Shown here: positions 15,900 to 22,854 of the stretch, one piece after another | How positions within the stretch are numbered: position 1 is the stretch's first letter | How the letters are laid out: each line of letters begins with the position of its first letter | Origin: a virus | Direction: 5' to 3' (one strand) | Length of the DNA stretch: 25,388 bases | IMG/VR virus record: IMGVR_UViG_3300010935_000137 | Location: 1 to 25,388 of that record | Program-made: the position numbers and the translations under genes | The notes under the pieces: model-generated | The model's database searches: none | What the model was told of the DNA's origin: nothing | What the model saw: only the letters and a program-made list of their open reading frames with translations

Positions 15900-16444
15900 T
15901 GGATTTTTTCGGCAGCCTGTTTGGCCTCGGCGGCGGGCGCAATGCAATCGCCCAAACCGTCGAGGTGTTTCGCCCGAACGCCGAGGCCAGCGCGCAGCGC
16001 AGTTCCGACTATGCCGTGGCTGTTCAGGGCCAATATGCGGCCGAATTTGCCGCACCAGAGCGCCGTGGCTGGTTCAACGGGCTGGTAGATGGCCTGAACC
16101 GCCTTCCGCGGCCCCTGATGGCCTATGGCACGATCTGGCTGATGGTCTATGCCATGAAGGATCCATCCGGCTTTGGCGAGCGGATGCAGGGGCTGGCGCT
16201 GGTTCCGGATCAATTGTGGTGGCTGTTCGGTGCGATCGTCACGTTTTACTTTGGCGCGCGCGAACTGAAATACAATCGCGATGCCAAGTTCGCGGATCCG
16301 GCCCTGGTGCGCCAGGTGGTCGGAAATGTCGAGGCAATCCGTGCGCTGCGCCCCGATAGCCCGAACGTCGCCGCCGACGATACGGACCCCGATCCCGGCG
16401 TGGGCGAAAACCCCGCGATCGAGGATTGGAAAAAGGAGTCCTGA
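15890..16444 (+). CDS. Holin of the 3-TM gene-transfer-agent family (PF11351-like)
   Basis: 184 residues. Diagnostic blocks are DGLNRLPRPLMAYG (residues 67-80), VPDQLWWLFGAIVTFYFGARE (105-125, with the FYFGARE motif) and the N-terminal EVFRPNAEAS with the amphipathic QGQYAAEF segment. These match the HOL family named for gene transfer agent release. The start at 15890 has GAAAGGG 6-7 bases upstream and overlaps the lysozyme by 10 bases; an in-frame ATG at 15899 would give a TAATG overlap. The C-terminal 50 residues are acidic and likely cytoplasmic. It forms the inner-membrane lesion that releases the lysozyme. Confidence 0.92.
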   Translation: MGIMDFFGSLFGLGGGRNAIAQTVEVFRPNAEASAQRSSDYAVAVQGQYAAEFAAPERRGWFNGLVDGLNRLPRPLMAYGTIWLMVYAMKDPSGFGERMQGLALVPDQLWWLFGAIVTFYFGARELKYNRDAKFADPALVRQVVGNVEAIRALRPDSPNVAADDTDPDPGVGENPAIEDWKKES

Positions 16445-16453
16445 GTCGCGCTG

Positions 16454-16849
16454 ATGCAATCCCGTTTTGTCAGCCTGCTCGAGGTCGCCGTCAACACTGC
16501 GATTGGCTTTTGCATCAGCCTTGTGGCAACGCTAACCATTCTGCCGGCCCTTGGCGTCGCGGCCTCTGTTGGCCAGTCGGTATATATGTCACTGGCCTTC
16601 ACGGTGATCTCGATCGCACGCGGGTATGTGTTGCGGCGGGTGTTTAACCGGCGCCTACAAAGGGCAGGCGGGATAAACCCGCCAACCCATTACCATGTCG
16701 ATCGAGCCGGGATCAGTGTTTACCGGGGCGGTGTTCAGGTTGCGCGCATCGACATGAATAAGGACCAACTGATCGGGATGGCAGCCGCGATTCTCAAAGC
16801 CAGCCGCGAAATAACCGCGACCTCGATTACCAGTTACCTCCGCGATTAA
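16454..16849 (+). CDS. DUF7220-like membrane protein with C-terminal extension
   Basis: 131 residues. QSRFVSLLEVAVNTAIGF at the start, then a hydrophobic pair and FTVISIARGYVLRRVFNRRL (about 49-69) fit the small DUF7220 phage membrane protein, with two transmembrane segments. The C-terminal 60 residues are an extra soluble part (HVDRAGISVYRGGVQVARIDM). AAAAAGGAG lies 15 bases before the ATG, farther than usual. Function unknown; it closes the lysis region. Confidence 0.75.
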   Translation: MQSRFVSLLEVAVNTAIGFCISLVATLTILPALGVAASVGQSVYMSLAFTVISIARGYVLRRVFNRRLQRAGGINPPTHYHVDRAGISVYRGGVQVARIDMNKDQLIGMAAAILKASREITATSITSYLRD

Positions 16850-16912
16850 GCGGGGGCAGAGCTGCGTCAACAGCCGTGGCCGCGTGGCCAAGCTTCACAT
16901 AAGCCACACCGA

Positions 16913-17320
16913 TTGCCAAAAAAAATCAACGTGATCCCGCATAAATCCTACGTCGAGCCGTTCGTCGGTATGGGTGGAGTGTTTCTGCGTCGCGGTTTTC
17001 GCCCGCGCCTCGAGGTTGCCAATGATCTCAATGGCGAGATCGTCAATCTGTTCCGGATCCTCCAGCGGCACTACGTGCAATTGATGGAGGTGATGCGGTT
17101 CCAGATCACATCTCGGCGCGAGTATGAACGCCTGCGAGCCCAAAATCCTCGCCACCTCACCGATCTGGAACGCGCTGCGCGCTTTCTTTACCTTCAGCGC
17201 CTGGCTTTCGGCGGGCGGATCGAAGACGTGTTCGGCGTTGCCCCGGCAAGCGGCCCGCGTTTCAGCCTGTCCCGGTTGGAACCAATCCTTGATGCCGCCC
17301 ACGAGCGCCTCGAGGGCGTG
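16913..17320 (+). pseudogene. Truncated DNA N6-adenine methylase (D12 class) remnant
   Basis: About 135 residues show D12-class adenine methylase similarity: HKSYVEPFVGMGGVFLRR (SAM-binding motif I, residues 10-27), VANDLNGEIVNLFRILQ, YLQRLAFGGR and RLEPILDAAHERLEGV. The N terminus lacks the usual GGK motif and an ATG (only a TTG at 16913). The catalytic DPPY motif IV is absent: similarity ends at about 17320 and the frame continues to 17446 with unrelated, low-complexity residues. It breaks exactly at the GCGTGGCTCACTT repeat (17316-17328). It cannot be a working methylase as read. It lies at the boundary between the lysis region and the integration region. Confidence 0.75.
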
Positions 17321-17387
17321 GCTCACTTACGCTGTAAGCTATTGATTTTATTGGCGATAAAACTCGGTGGTGGTGGCTCACACGAGT

Positions 17388-17467
17388 ATTGTTTATATTG
17401 GATAATATCGTGCTTTTTATCGCCCTACCGGGCCTACCAGACATAAAAAACAGCATTGTTTATATTG
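17388..17467. repeat. Direct repeat ATTGTTTATATTG, two copies
   Basis: Exact 13-mers at 17388-17400 and 17455-17467 (67 bases apart). A weaker relative, ATTGATTTTATTGG, starts at 17341. The first two relatives each lie 6-14 bases after a GTGGCTCAC motif. Possible arm-type binding sites for the integrase. Confidence 0.7.
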
Positions 17468-17474
17468 AGTAATT

Positions 17475-17513
17475 TCAAAAAAGTGAGCCACATAATACTG
17501 CGTGGCTCACTTT
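17475..17513 (-). terminator. Strong intrinsic terminator of the integrase operon
   Basis: AAAGTGAGCCAC (17480-17491) pairs with GTGGCTCACTTT (17502-17513), 12 bp perfect, 10-base loop. On the - strand a T-run (complement of the A-run at 17477-17482) follows. It begins 5 bases after the integrase stop. The stem is built from two inverted copies of the GTGGCTCAC repeat. Confidence 0.85.
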
Positions 17514-17517
17514 GGAC

Positions 17518-18591
17518 TCAAAACTGCACCTGCGCGAACTTTTCCATCGCGTTTTTTGCAAGCAAAATCCGGTCTGCCGTCTTGGTATAAATGGCACTGG
17601 TTTTAGCGTCTGCGTGTCCGTGAATTGCCATGATTTCATATTCGGTACATCCCGCCTCGGCGAGGAGCGCACCGGCGGCTTTGCGGATCCCGTGGGCGGA
17701 CAAATGCCCGATTCCGGCGGCCGTCGTCCATTTCTTGAATTTGGCCCCGAAGCCAGCAACCGCGAATGGCCTTCCCCGGGCGCTGATAAGAAATGTCATT
17801 TCACCGGCGGCCGGTGTATTGATAGCTTCGGCGAGAGGTGGAAGAATCGGGATAGTCACGCGCTGGCGTTCTTTGTTTCCGCCTTTCGCTTGCGTGAATG
17901 ATATGCAAGGGACTCCATTTATATTCTTGATGTGCTGGCGTCCTAGCCTAACGAGGTCGGATCGACGGCAAGCTGTGAAAACCAGCAACATCAAGGCGAG
18001 ATGGGCTTGTGTGCCGGCAGGGTGTGAACTCACGAAGGTGCGCAGATCTTCGACTGTCCAGGCGGTAAAGCCGTCCGTTTCGACCCGTATCTTGGCTATA
18101 TCGCGCGTTGGATCGAAATCCGTCATTCCGGCCGCGATCGCCCAGCGATACATGGCGCGCAAGGATTTCAGCATATTGTTGGCAGCACCGGGGGTTTTAG
18201 ACATCTCGTGCATAATTTCGCGCACTTTTTGCGGTGGCATTTCAAATGCCGCCTTTTTGGGATATTGGTTTGCGAGCCGCAAAAGTAAATTACGGCGTTG
18301 TTTCATCGTCAGGGGCGACATAGCTTCGGATGCAACCTGATCCTCCATGTATCTTTCGTATTCCAGAACGAGCCAGAGCAATGTCCCCGAGGGCGCTGTC
18401 GGCCGTGCATCGGGGACTGGTGTGCCGAAACGTAAAAAATGATACTGGTCAATGAATTCTTTCGAGGTTGGATCGCTCGGTAGAGTCACCAGTTTACCGC
18501 CGCGGCGAAAGCGATAGCGGAAGTTGCCGCTCGGAAGCTTTTGAACCAAGATATATTTGAATTCAATTTTCATGTGTTCGGTTTCAGACAT
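17518..18591 (-). CDS. int: Tyrosine recombinase, phage integrase
   Basis: 357 residues from the ATG at 18591 (the open frame extends 3 codons further to a GTG-type start overlapping the excisionase gene). Catalytic residues are visible: Arg209 in TACRRSDLVRL, Lys236 in FTQAKGG, His300 and Arg303 in AHGIRKAAG, His326 in HGHADAKT and Tyr335 in TSAIYTKTAD. The N-terminal arm-binding and core-binding regions (about 1-175) precede the catalytic domain. It integrates phage DNA at the bacterial attachment site. It is the last gene of the leftward operon, 2 bases after the excisionase. Confidence 0.96.
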   Translation of the reverse strand: MSETEHMKIEFKYILVQKLPSGNFRYRFRRGGKLVTLPSDPTSKEFIDQYHFLRFGTPVPDARPTAPSGTLLWLVLEYERYMEDQVASEAMSPLTMKQRRNLLLRLANQYPKKAAFEMPPQKVREIMHEMSKTPGAANNMLKSLRAMYRWAIAAGMTDFDPTRDIAKIRVETDGFTAWTVEDLRTFVSSHPAGTQAHLALMLLVFTACRRSDLVRLGRQHIKNINGVPCISFTQAKGGNKERQRVTIPILPPLAEAINTPAAGEMTFLISARGRPFAVAGFGAKFKKWTTAAGIGHLSAHGIRKAAGALLAEAGCTEYEIMAIHGHADAKTSAIYTKTADRILLAKNAMEKFAQVQF

Positions 18592-18593
18592 TG

Positions 18594-18815
18594 TTACCAA
18601 CCCTCCACACCTTTAGTGCCGCTTGCCATCCGGTCAATACATTTGTCGATCGCGATCCGATCCCAGGCGACGATTCCGGGCCGCTTGAGAGCCGGTGACG
18701 GGTAAATTCCTTCGCTGACCATATTTCTAAATGTCCCTTCAGAAACGCCACAGTATGCCGCCGCTAATTCTGCGCGGAGCATTCTGGGCCAATCTGGAAG
18801 GGCAGCGGTCTTCAT
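18594..18815 (-). CDS. AlpA/MerR-type helix-turn-helix protein, probable excisionase
   Basis: 73 residues. LRAELAAAYCGVSEGTFRNM (residues 13-32) followed by a wing-like segment with GIVAWDRIAIDKCIDRM is the winged-helix layout of AlpA/Xis proteins. It lies directly upstream of int, with its ATG overlapping the stop of the preceding gene (ATGA) and its own stop 2 bases before the int ATG. It probably controls the direction of recombination or transcription of int. Confidence 0.88.
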   Translation of the reverse strand: MKTAALPDWPRMLRAELAAAYCGVSEGTFRNMVSEGIYPSPALKRPGIVAWDRIAIDKCIDRMASGTKGVEGW

Positions 18816-19462
18816 CCATCCGCTCTCATATAGCCAGATCCCGCGATCTGGCCGTCGTCGTTCATCAACCCGCGCATATACACAACCTTGCCCTGATCGC
18901 GGGCCATGTTGATTTGTTTTAGGTCATCGCCGTGTGCTGTTCGGACCTTGGCTTTCCAGGCAGACTGGATCATTTCGGCGGTGATGCTGGTATTATCGGC
19001 AAAGCCAAAGACGCTGCGCCATGAAACCCTGTCCGGTGGTGGTGGCGTCATGGCGTCCGGCGGCGGCAGGGCGGTGAAGCCGCCAAACGCCTGATCCGTA
19101 ATACTGGCACAGCCGCGACTTTCAGGGCCGCGCATATCCCTGATCGACAGCCCGATCGCGCGCATGTTTTTCCACGCCTTGTCAAAGGTGTCGCAGGCGA
19201 TGCAAATCTGTTGTTGTTTGCGCGTGAAATAGACAGCGACACCGGAATCCTCGGGTTCACGGCGACCGGAATAGGGCAACCCGTTTTGCCGAAGTGGAAT
19301 GTTCGAAGAAATGACCGGGTTACTACCTTTGCTGCGACTGATTTCGTCCAGAAGTTCATCGCGTGCCTGTGCAGGCATGACCTGAAATCTGCCACATTCC
19401 CGTCGGTAGATCGGGGTTCTTTTGATGTGGTCTGGCCATTGTAGGGGGAAAGCCTGGGTCAT
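18812..19462 (-). CDS. J-domain-like phage protein with a degenerate HPD motif
   Basis: 216 residues. The N-terminal FPLQWPDHIKRTP, PVISSNIPLRQNGLP, GVAVYFTRKQQQ and RAIGLSIRDMRGPESRG blocks match a conserved phage/prophage protein of alphaproteobacteria whose C terminus carries a DnaJ-like J domain. Here the helix II/III loop reads RTAHGDD instead of the HPD motif needed to stimulate Hsp70. Central residues (about 125-145) are Pro-rich. Function in the phage is unknown; a link to DnaK or to replication is only suggested by the domain. ATGA overlap with the previous gene. Confidence 0.8.
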   Translation of the reverse strand: MTQAFPLQWPDHIKRTPIYRRECGRFQVMPAQARDELLDEISRSKGSNPVISSNIPLRQNGLPYSGRREPEDSGVAVYFTRKQQQICIACDTFDKAWKNMRAIGLSIRDMRGPESRGCASITDQAFGGFTALPPPDAMTPPPPDRVSWRSVFGFADNTSITAEMIQSAWKAKVRTAHGDDLKQINMARDQGKVVYMRGLMNDDGQIAGSGYMRADG

Positions 19463-19788
19463 TGGGCAGTTCCTTCCAACAACGACTGTACGTATATCCG
19501 GTTGAGGTCGTTCGCAGCTTCGATCGCCTCATCCAGGGTGTGTTTTTTGACAACGAAATCGCCCGACACAAACAATGTAAAGTCAGGCTCAAAGTTAGGT
19601 AATTTGATGTAGTATCGTCCTGACATCAAGGCCGACGCAAATAGCCGATTCCACACCAGTGGTTTGATTATGACGTCGGCGCGGATGTATTCCGTCGATC
19701 CGATGGTGCCACCATCATCGGTCCAGCCATCGGTATCCGCCCATATAACATCCGGCATTCTGTGTTCGGAATTGTTTTTGTCCGGCAT
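19459..19788 (-). CDS. Conserved phage protein with EYIRAD motif, unknown function
   Basis: 109 residues. STEYIRADVI, KPLVWN, YYIKLP and a C-terminal TLDEAIEAANDLNRIY form the pattern of small early-region phage proteins often seen next to nucleotide or DNA-processing genes. The first residues (MPDKNNSEHRM) make the exact start uncertain: M11 is an alternative, and the strongest ribosome signal is GGAA before 19788. Function unknown. Confidence 0.7.
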   Translation of the reverse strand: MPDKNNSEHRMPDVIWADTDGWTDDGGTIGSTEYIRADVIIKPLVWNRLFASALMSGRYYIKLPNFEPDFTLFVSGDFVVKKHTLDEAIEAANDLNRIYVQSLLEGTAQ

Positions 19789-19800
19789 TTCCGTTCCCTT

Positions 19801-19989
19801 CTATTTCTTTGGCATTTCGATTTTGGCAACGGAATGGACGTGGACAGTGTCGATTTCATCGATATCAATATCGCTACCCGGATCGTCGAATTCTGCGAGA
19901 ACCCGCGCGCGGGCGTCTTCTTCGGTGTCAGCTTCGATCATTTGCGAGAAGCTTCCGATTGCCTGTCCTGAGACTAAAAAGCGGGCCAT
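19801..19989 (-). CDS. Small acidic early protein, unknown
   Basis: 62 residues, strongly acidic in the middle (EADTEEDARARV then Asp/Ile-rich SDIDIDEIDTVHVHSV). GGAGG lies 6 bases before the ATG at 19989, an excellent start. It begins 1 base after the preceding 37-residue gene ends. The FLVSGQAIGSFSQMIEADTE-like layout (short β then charged helix) is seen in many phage small proteins; no function is recognised. Confidence 0.72.
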   Translation of the reverse strand: MARFLVSGQAIGSFSQMIEADTEEDARARVLAEFDDPGSDIDIDEIDTVHVHSVAKIEMPKK

Positions 19990-20103
19990 TTATCCCTCCA
20001 ATGTCTGGTGTTGTGTGGTGTAGAAATTCTGCAGATCGCGCGCCAAGCTCACGCATGGTTTCGGGCCGGAAGTTTTAGCAACCTGCTTCTTTTCGATCGT
20101 CAT
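19990..20103 (-). CDS. 37-residue micro-protein in the early operon
   Basis: ATG at 20103 overlaps the HNH stop as ATGA and TAA is at 19990-19992. The sequence is basic at the N terminus (MTIEKKQVAKTSG) with Tyr/Gln-rich C terminus (NFYTTQHQTLEG). AGAAAGG lies about 10 bases upstream. A longer overlapping frame through the HNH gene is a shadow. Coding is supported mainly by the overlap pattern. Confidence 0.55.
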   Translation of the reverse strand: MTIEKKQVAKTSGPKPCVSLARDLQNFYTTQHQTLEG

Positions 20104-20735
20104 TTCCTTGTGCCTTTCTTGATCGTTCTGGCGCTGTGTTCCAGCGTGGTGATTGCCATGATAGTTGGCTTGATCTCGGCAGGGGCGGCGTCGTAATTGC
20201 GGCCGAACCTGCCGTTCAGGCGCGGCAGCATGGCGCGAGGGACGGCTTTCCAGTTTGCGGGGTCGGTATTTGTTTTGTCGCCATCGAGTGACTTGAGGCA
20301 AAAGCCGTCGGGCAGCGGACCGTTGGCCTGTTCCCACAAGAGCCGGTGCTTGGAAACGTAACGCCGCCAGTAACCGGTATGTGGATTGGTTTCGGCCACG
20401 CTGATTTCGACATAGCCATCTTTCGAGAGGCGCTCATGACCGAGATATCGGATATTGTGCGGAGGTCCGCCCTTCTTGAACTGCGTTTTTGCGGAGCCCG
20501 CGTTATAGGGCATTTTTTTGCCCTTGTTTTGGGGGATCTCGCCTGGGGCATAATGGCCTGTCCTGCCTGTCATCCAGCCGTTGCGTTTGCACAGGGAATT
20601 GTACGCACCCAAAGACACATCGGCGCGATTGAATTTCGCCCCGAATTTCGCGTGGGCGATGCGGCGCACCAGTGTTTTATGCGCCTCGACCCACGCCAGT
20701 TCTTCGGCGCTATAGGTAATAGCTTGGCCCTTCAT
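20100..20735 (-). CDS. HNH endonuclease, free-standing homing-type
   Basis: 211 residues. N-terminal helix-turn-helix-like part (YSAEELAWVEAHK to about 55), then FKKGGPPHN and GYVEISVAE linker blocks, and the HNH core VSKHRLLWEQANGPLP (His130), SLDGDKTNTDPANWKAV (Asn161) and PRAML. This is the common phage HNH family with a DNA-binding N terminus. It may be a selfish intruder or a functional phage nuclease. Overlaps both neighbours by 4 bases, so it is translationally embedded in the operon. Confidence 0.9.
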   Translation of the reverse strand: MKGQAITYSAEELAWVEAHKTLVRRIAHAKFGAKFNRADVSLGAYNSLCKRNGWMTGRTGHYAPGEIPQNKGKKMPYNAGSAKTQFKKGGPPHNIRYLGHERLSKDGYVEISVAETNPHTGYWRRYVSKHRLLWEQANGPLPDGFCLKSLDGDKTNTDPANWKAVPRAMLPRLNGRFGRNYDAAPAEIKPTIMAITTLEHSARTIKKGTRK

Positions 20736-20971
20736 TCCGATGTTCCCCCGATCAGGGGTAAATACGGCAAGACAACAGGCCCATGTTCCGCAAACAGCTT
20801 TGCGCCTTTCAGCCGTAGATCGGCATTGCTTATGACCTGATCGGCCAGCGAGACGATGGCATTGGCCCGCTTGACCTCTTGATCGATCCGCTCCGGTGTT
20901 AGTTCTTCGTCAGCCAGCCGTTCGAGTTGGGCGAAGAGGTGGTTGTTAAGATCCCCCATTTTGTTTTTCAT
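20732..20971 (-). CDS. Small helical early protein, unknown
   Basis: 79 residues starting at the ATG at 20971, which overlaps the upstream stop (ATGA); an earlier in-frame start would lie inside the upstream gene. MGDLNNHLFAQLERLADEEL and IDQEVKRANAIVSLADQVIS (helical) match a widespread small phage/prophage protein with an LFxQLERL pattern. Function unknown. Confidence 0.72.
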   Translation of the reverse strand: MKNKMGDLNNHLFAQLERLADEELTPERIDQEVKRANAIVSLADQVISNADLRLKGAKLFAEHGPVVLPYLPLIGGTSE

Positions 20972-21456
20972 AGCTGTTTCCCTTTTTCCTGCATGAATGC
21001 TGGTTTGCATCGCGCTATGTCGTATTTTGTGGCGCCGGATTTTTTCAGATCCTGCATCGAGGTAAACCCGGCGGCCTCCAGCAGATCACGGGCGTAAGTA
21101 TCTTCGCCGTGGTCGGTGGCGAGGAACCCTGCAGCGAAGACGACGCCGGCCTTCCAGTCGGGCACTTTTGCGGCTGGAATTTCACGGGTGCCGGCTATGT
21201 CGTCGAGGTGGTGGCGGATGATTTCAAACACGTCTTGATTGGTTTTTGGTGTCGGGGAGGTGCTGATCAATTTGAACATCATGCCGATCATGTTGCCCAC
21301 AAATTCCGGCAGCAACATCGCCGCAAAGATTTCTTTGTGTTCCCCCATATGAGCGCGCCTCATGGTTTTCAGGAGGACATCGGCCAGTGTCAACATATAG
21401 TCATTGAGGGTATCGCCTTGCGGTAATTCCGCCGACATTCGTTTCGTGATCGTCAT
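20968..21456 (-). CDS. Early protein of unknown function (162 residues)
   Basis: I start at the ATG at 21456, which overlaps the upstream HTH gene stop (ATGA); the longer open frame is a low-complexity shadow of that gene. It is mostly helical and Met-rich (MLTLADVLLKTMRRAHMG, NMIGMMFKLI), with a C-terminal AGFLATDHGEDTYARDLLEAAGF (the segment crosses a conserved His). AAAGGAAACGGG lies upstream. No family recognised; possibly a DNA-metabolism accessory protein. Confidence 0.65.
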   Translation of the reverse strand: MTITKRMSAELPQGDTLNDYMLTLADVLLKTMRRAHMGEHKEIFAAMLLPEFVGNMIGMMFKLISTSPTPKTNQDVFEIIRHHLDDIAGTREIPAAKVPDWKAGVVFAAGFLATDHGEDTYARDLLEAAGFTSMQDLKKSGATKYDIARCKPAFMQEKGKQL

Positions 21457-21713
21457 TTCCCGTTTCCTTTTTCCTGCGCCAGCAGGCCGGCGCGTTTCCA
21501 TTTCGGGCCCATGCGGCCGTCGGTGTTTGTATGATCCGGTGTTTCGGCGTCGGCGTTGCGGATCCGGTTGCTGATGCCGATCACGGTGTTGCGGCTGATT
21601 TCTGTGCCGGTTTTCTGGGTCAGGCGGCGGGCGACGCTGGACATGGATTCGCCGGAATCGGTGCGCTCCAACACCTCGAGCATCAGCCAGTCCGGGTGAA
21701 GTTCGTGGTTCAT
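21453..21713 (-). CDS. Small GcrA-like helix-turn-helix protein
   Basis: 86 residues. MSSVARRLTQKTGTEISRNT followed by VIGISNRIR (about residues 24-52) is a helix-turn-helix with the RN-VIG motif that recalls the N-terminal DNA-binding part of GcrA, the alphaproteobacterial cell-cycle regulator. The rest is basic and Gly-rich. ATGA overlaps on both sides. A DNA-binding role is likely; a GcrA relation is only suggested by the motif. Confidence 0.65.
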   Translation of the reverse strand: MNHELHPDWLMLEVLERTDSGESMSSVARRLTQKTGTEISRNTVIGISNRIRNADAETPDHTNTDGRMGPKWKRAGLLAQEKGNGK

Positions 21714-22003
21714 GGTATCGCCTGTTCAAACTGGCCATCATCAAGGACGCGCTCAGCGGTTTTCATCCAGCACTGGACCGCATCACCGGTGCTGACGCCG
21801 ACTCCGTTTACGCCGAACAGGCTGATTTCCACGATGACGGGCAAATCCTCGTCACCATATCGGACAGTGCTATCGGGCGGCGCGGACCAGATACCGCCGG
21901 TTTCCATGATTGCCCCGGCAATGGCATCGGCGCGATCTGTCATGGTTTTGTGGTGCAGGCTTTCGAGAAAAGCGGCGAGGCGCGGGTTGTGGTAGGGCGA
22001 CAT
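21710..22003 (-). CDS. Early protein of unknown function (97 residues)
   Basis: Begins at a TGATG-type overlap with the ParB-like gene and ends in an ATGA overlap with the HTH gene. The sequence has a helical N half (LAAFLESLHHKTMTDRADAI) and a β-rich centre (LPVIVEISLFGVNGVGV). No family recognised. Conserved position in the operon suggests co-function with its neighbours. Confidence 0.65.
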   Translation of the reverse strand: MSPYHNPRLAAFLESLHHKTMTDRADAIAGAIMETGGIWSAPPDSTVRYGDEDLPVIVEISLFGVNGVGVSTGDAVQCWMKTAERVLDDGQFEQAIP

Positions 22004-22854
22004 CAGAATGCCTCCGAAATGCGTTTAGAATGGTTTTTGTTGTAGGCTTTGGCGATCTGGCCGGCGGCATGGCGCATTTTCTGACCGCCGAGCATTTTGA
22101 CCAGATTGCGGGCGTTATCCTCGACCTCGTCGAAAAGGATGTCGGCAAGGGTTTCTTGCAACCGGTCCGTAGTGTGACCCTCCGTCTCGATGCGCCGAAA
22201 GACCAGCGCGGTTGCCTCGATGTTGGTGGCGGTCAGCAGGTTTGTGGTGTCGGGTTGGGCGGTGATCATCAATTCCAGAATCGCGGCTAGCTGGTCGTGG
22301 CCAATTTTTGCGGCAAGCGTTTGCAGCTTATTGATCGCGCGGGTATGGCGTGGGCGCAAAGCATTGCCGGTTGGCCCCTCGATCTTGATCTCCAGTCGAT
22401 CAAGGACAGACTGGAGTTCGAGGGCGTTCCGGTCACCGGACACCAGTTTGGCGCGATATTCGTCGATCGGGCCGACGCGGGTGCGATTTTTGTTGATGCC
22501 GACAAAGGCATCCGCCTGTCCAGTCAGGATTGCATTGCCAATAAGGGCGGGCACCTGCGGTAACATCAGGTGCAGGGCGGCGACGGCGCGGTGCTGGCCA
22601 TCAATCACGGCATATCCACCCGGCATTCTGGCAACGACCAGTGCGCCGAATTGCAGCCAGTCGAAATCGGAAATGATGCGTTTGATCGTAGTCTCGCCGA
22701 TGCGCGAGATATCACGCTGGTAGCTTTGGTCGAGCAGCAGCTGGTCGGTGGGTATCCATGCCAGTTTAGGCAAGATTAGGCTTGCCGATTCATCGACGTA
22801 TTTTACCTTCTGGGCCAGAAGGCTGGCGATCGGGGTGATTTTGACAAGGGTCAT
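22003..22854 (-). CDS. ParB-like (sulfiredoxin-fold) phage protein
   Basis: 283 residues from the ATG at 22854. QLLLDQSYQRDISRIGE (about 38-54), FGALVVARMPGGYAVIDGQHR (the DGQHR box at 85-89) and AVAAL match the ParB/Srx nuclease-like fold of DUF6551-type phage proteins. Such proteins occur beside phage regulation and replication genes. It may bind or nick DNA, or act as a regulator; no partition partner (ParA) is seen. The open frame extends upstream but would duplicate the neighbouring gene, so it is ignored. Confidence 0.85.
   Translation of the reverse strand: MTLVKITPIASLLAQKVKYVDESASLILPKLAWIPTDQLLLDQSYQRDISRIGETTIKRIISDFDWLQFGALVVARMPGGYAVIDGQHRAVAALHLMLPQVPALIGNAILTGQADAFVGINKNRTRVGPIDEYRAKLVSGDRNALELQSVLDRLEIKIEGPTGNALRPRHTRAINKLQTLAAKIGHDQLAAILELMITAQPDTTNLLTATNIEATALVFRRIETEGHTTDRLQETLADILFDEVEDNARNLVKMLGGQKMRHAAGQIAKAYNKNHSKRISEAF

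Larger units (their letters stand above)
17316..17517. other. AT-rich repeat region next to int, candidate attP
   Basis: Non-coding stretch between the methylase remnant and the integrase stop. It holds GTGGCTCAC as direct copies at 17318-17326, 17373-17381 and 17502-17510, plus an inverted copy at 17483-17491; GCGTGGCTCACTT is identical at 17316-17328 and 17500-17512. GGCGATAAAA (17353-17362) is inverted as TTTTATCGCC (17414-17423). Short AT-rich direct repeats (listed separately) could be integrase arm sites. Tyrosine integrase genes usually abut attP, so this is the best candidate. The core crossover cannot be fixed without the host junctions. Confidence 0.5.

Noticed and set aside
20968-21744. 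258-residue frame for the 162-residue early protein
   Set aside because: Its first 96 residues are an Arg/Pro-rich shadow of the overlapping HTH gene; the ATG at 21456 fits the ATGA overlap pattern.
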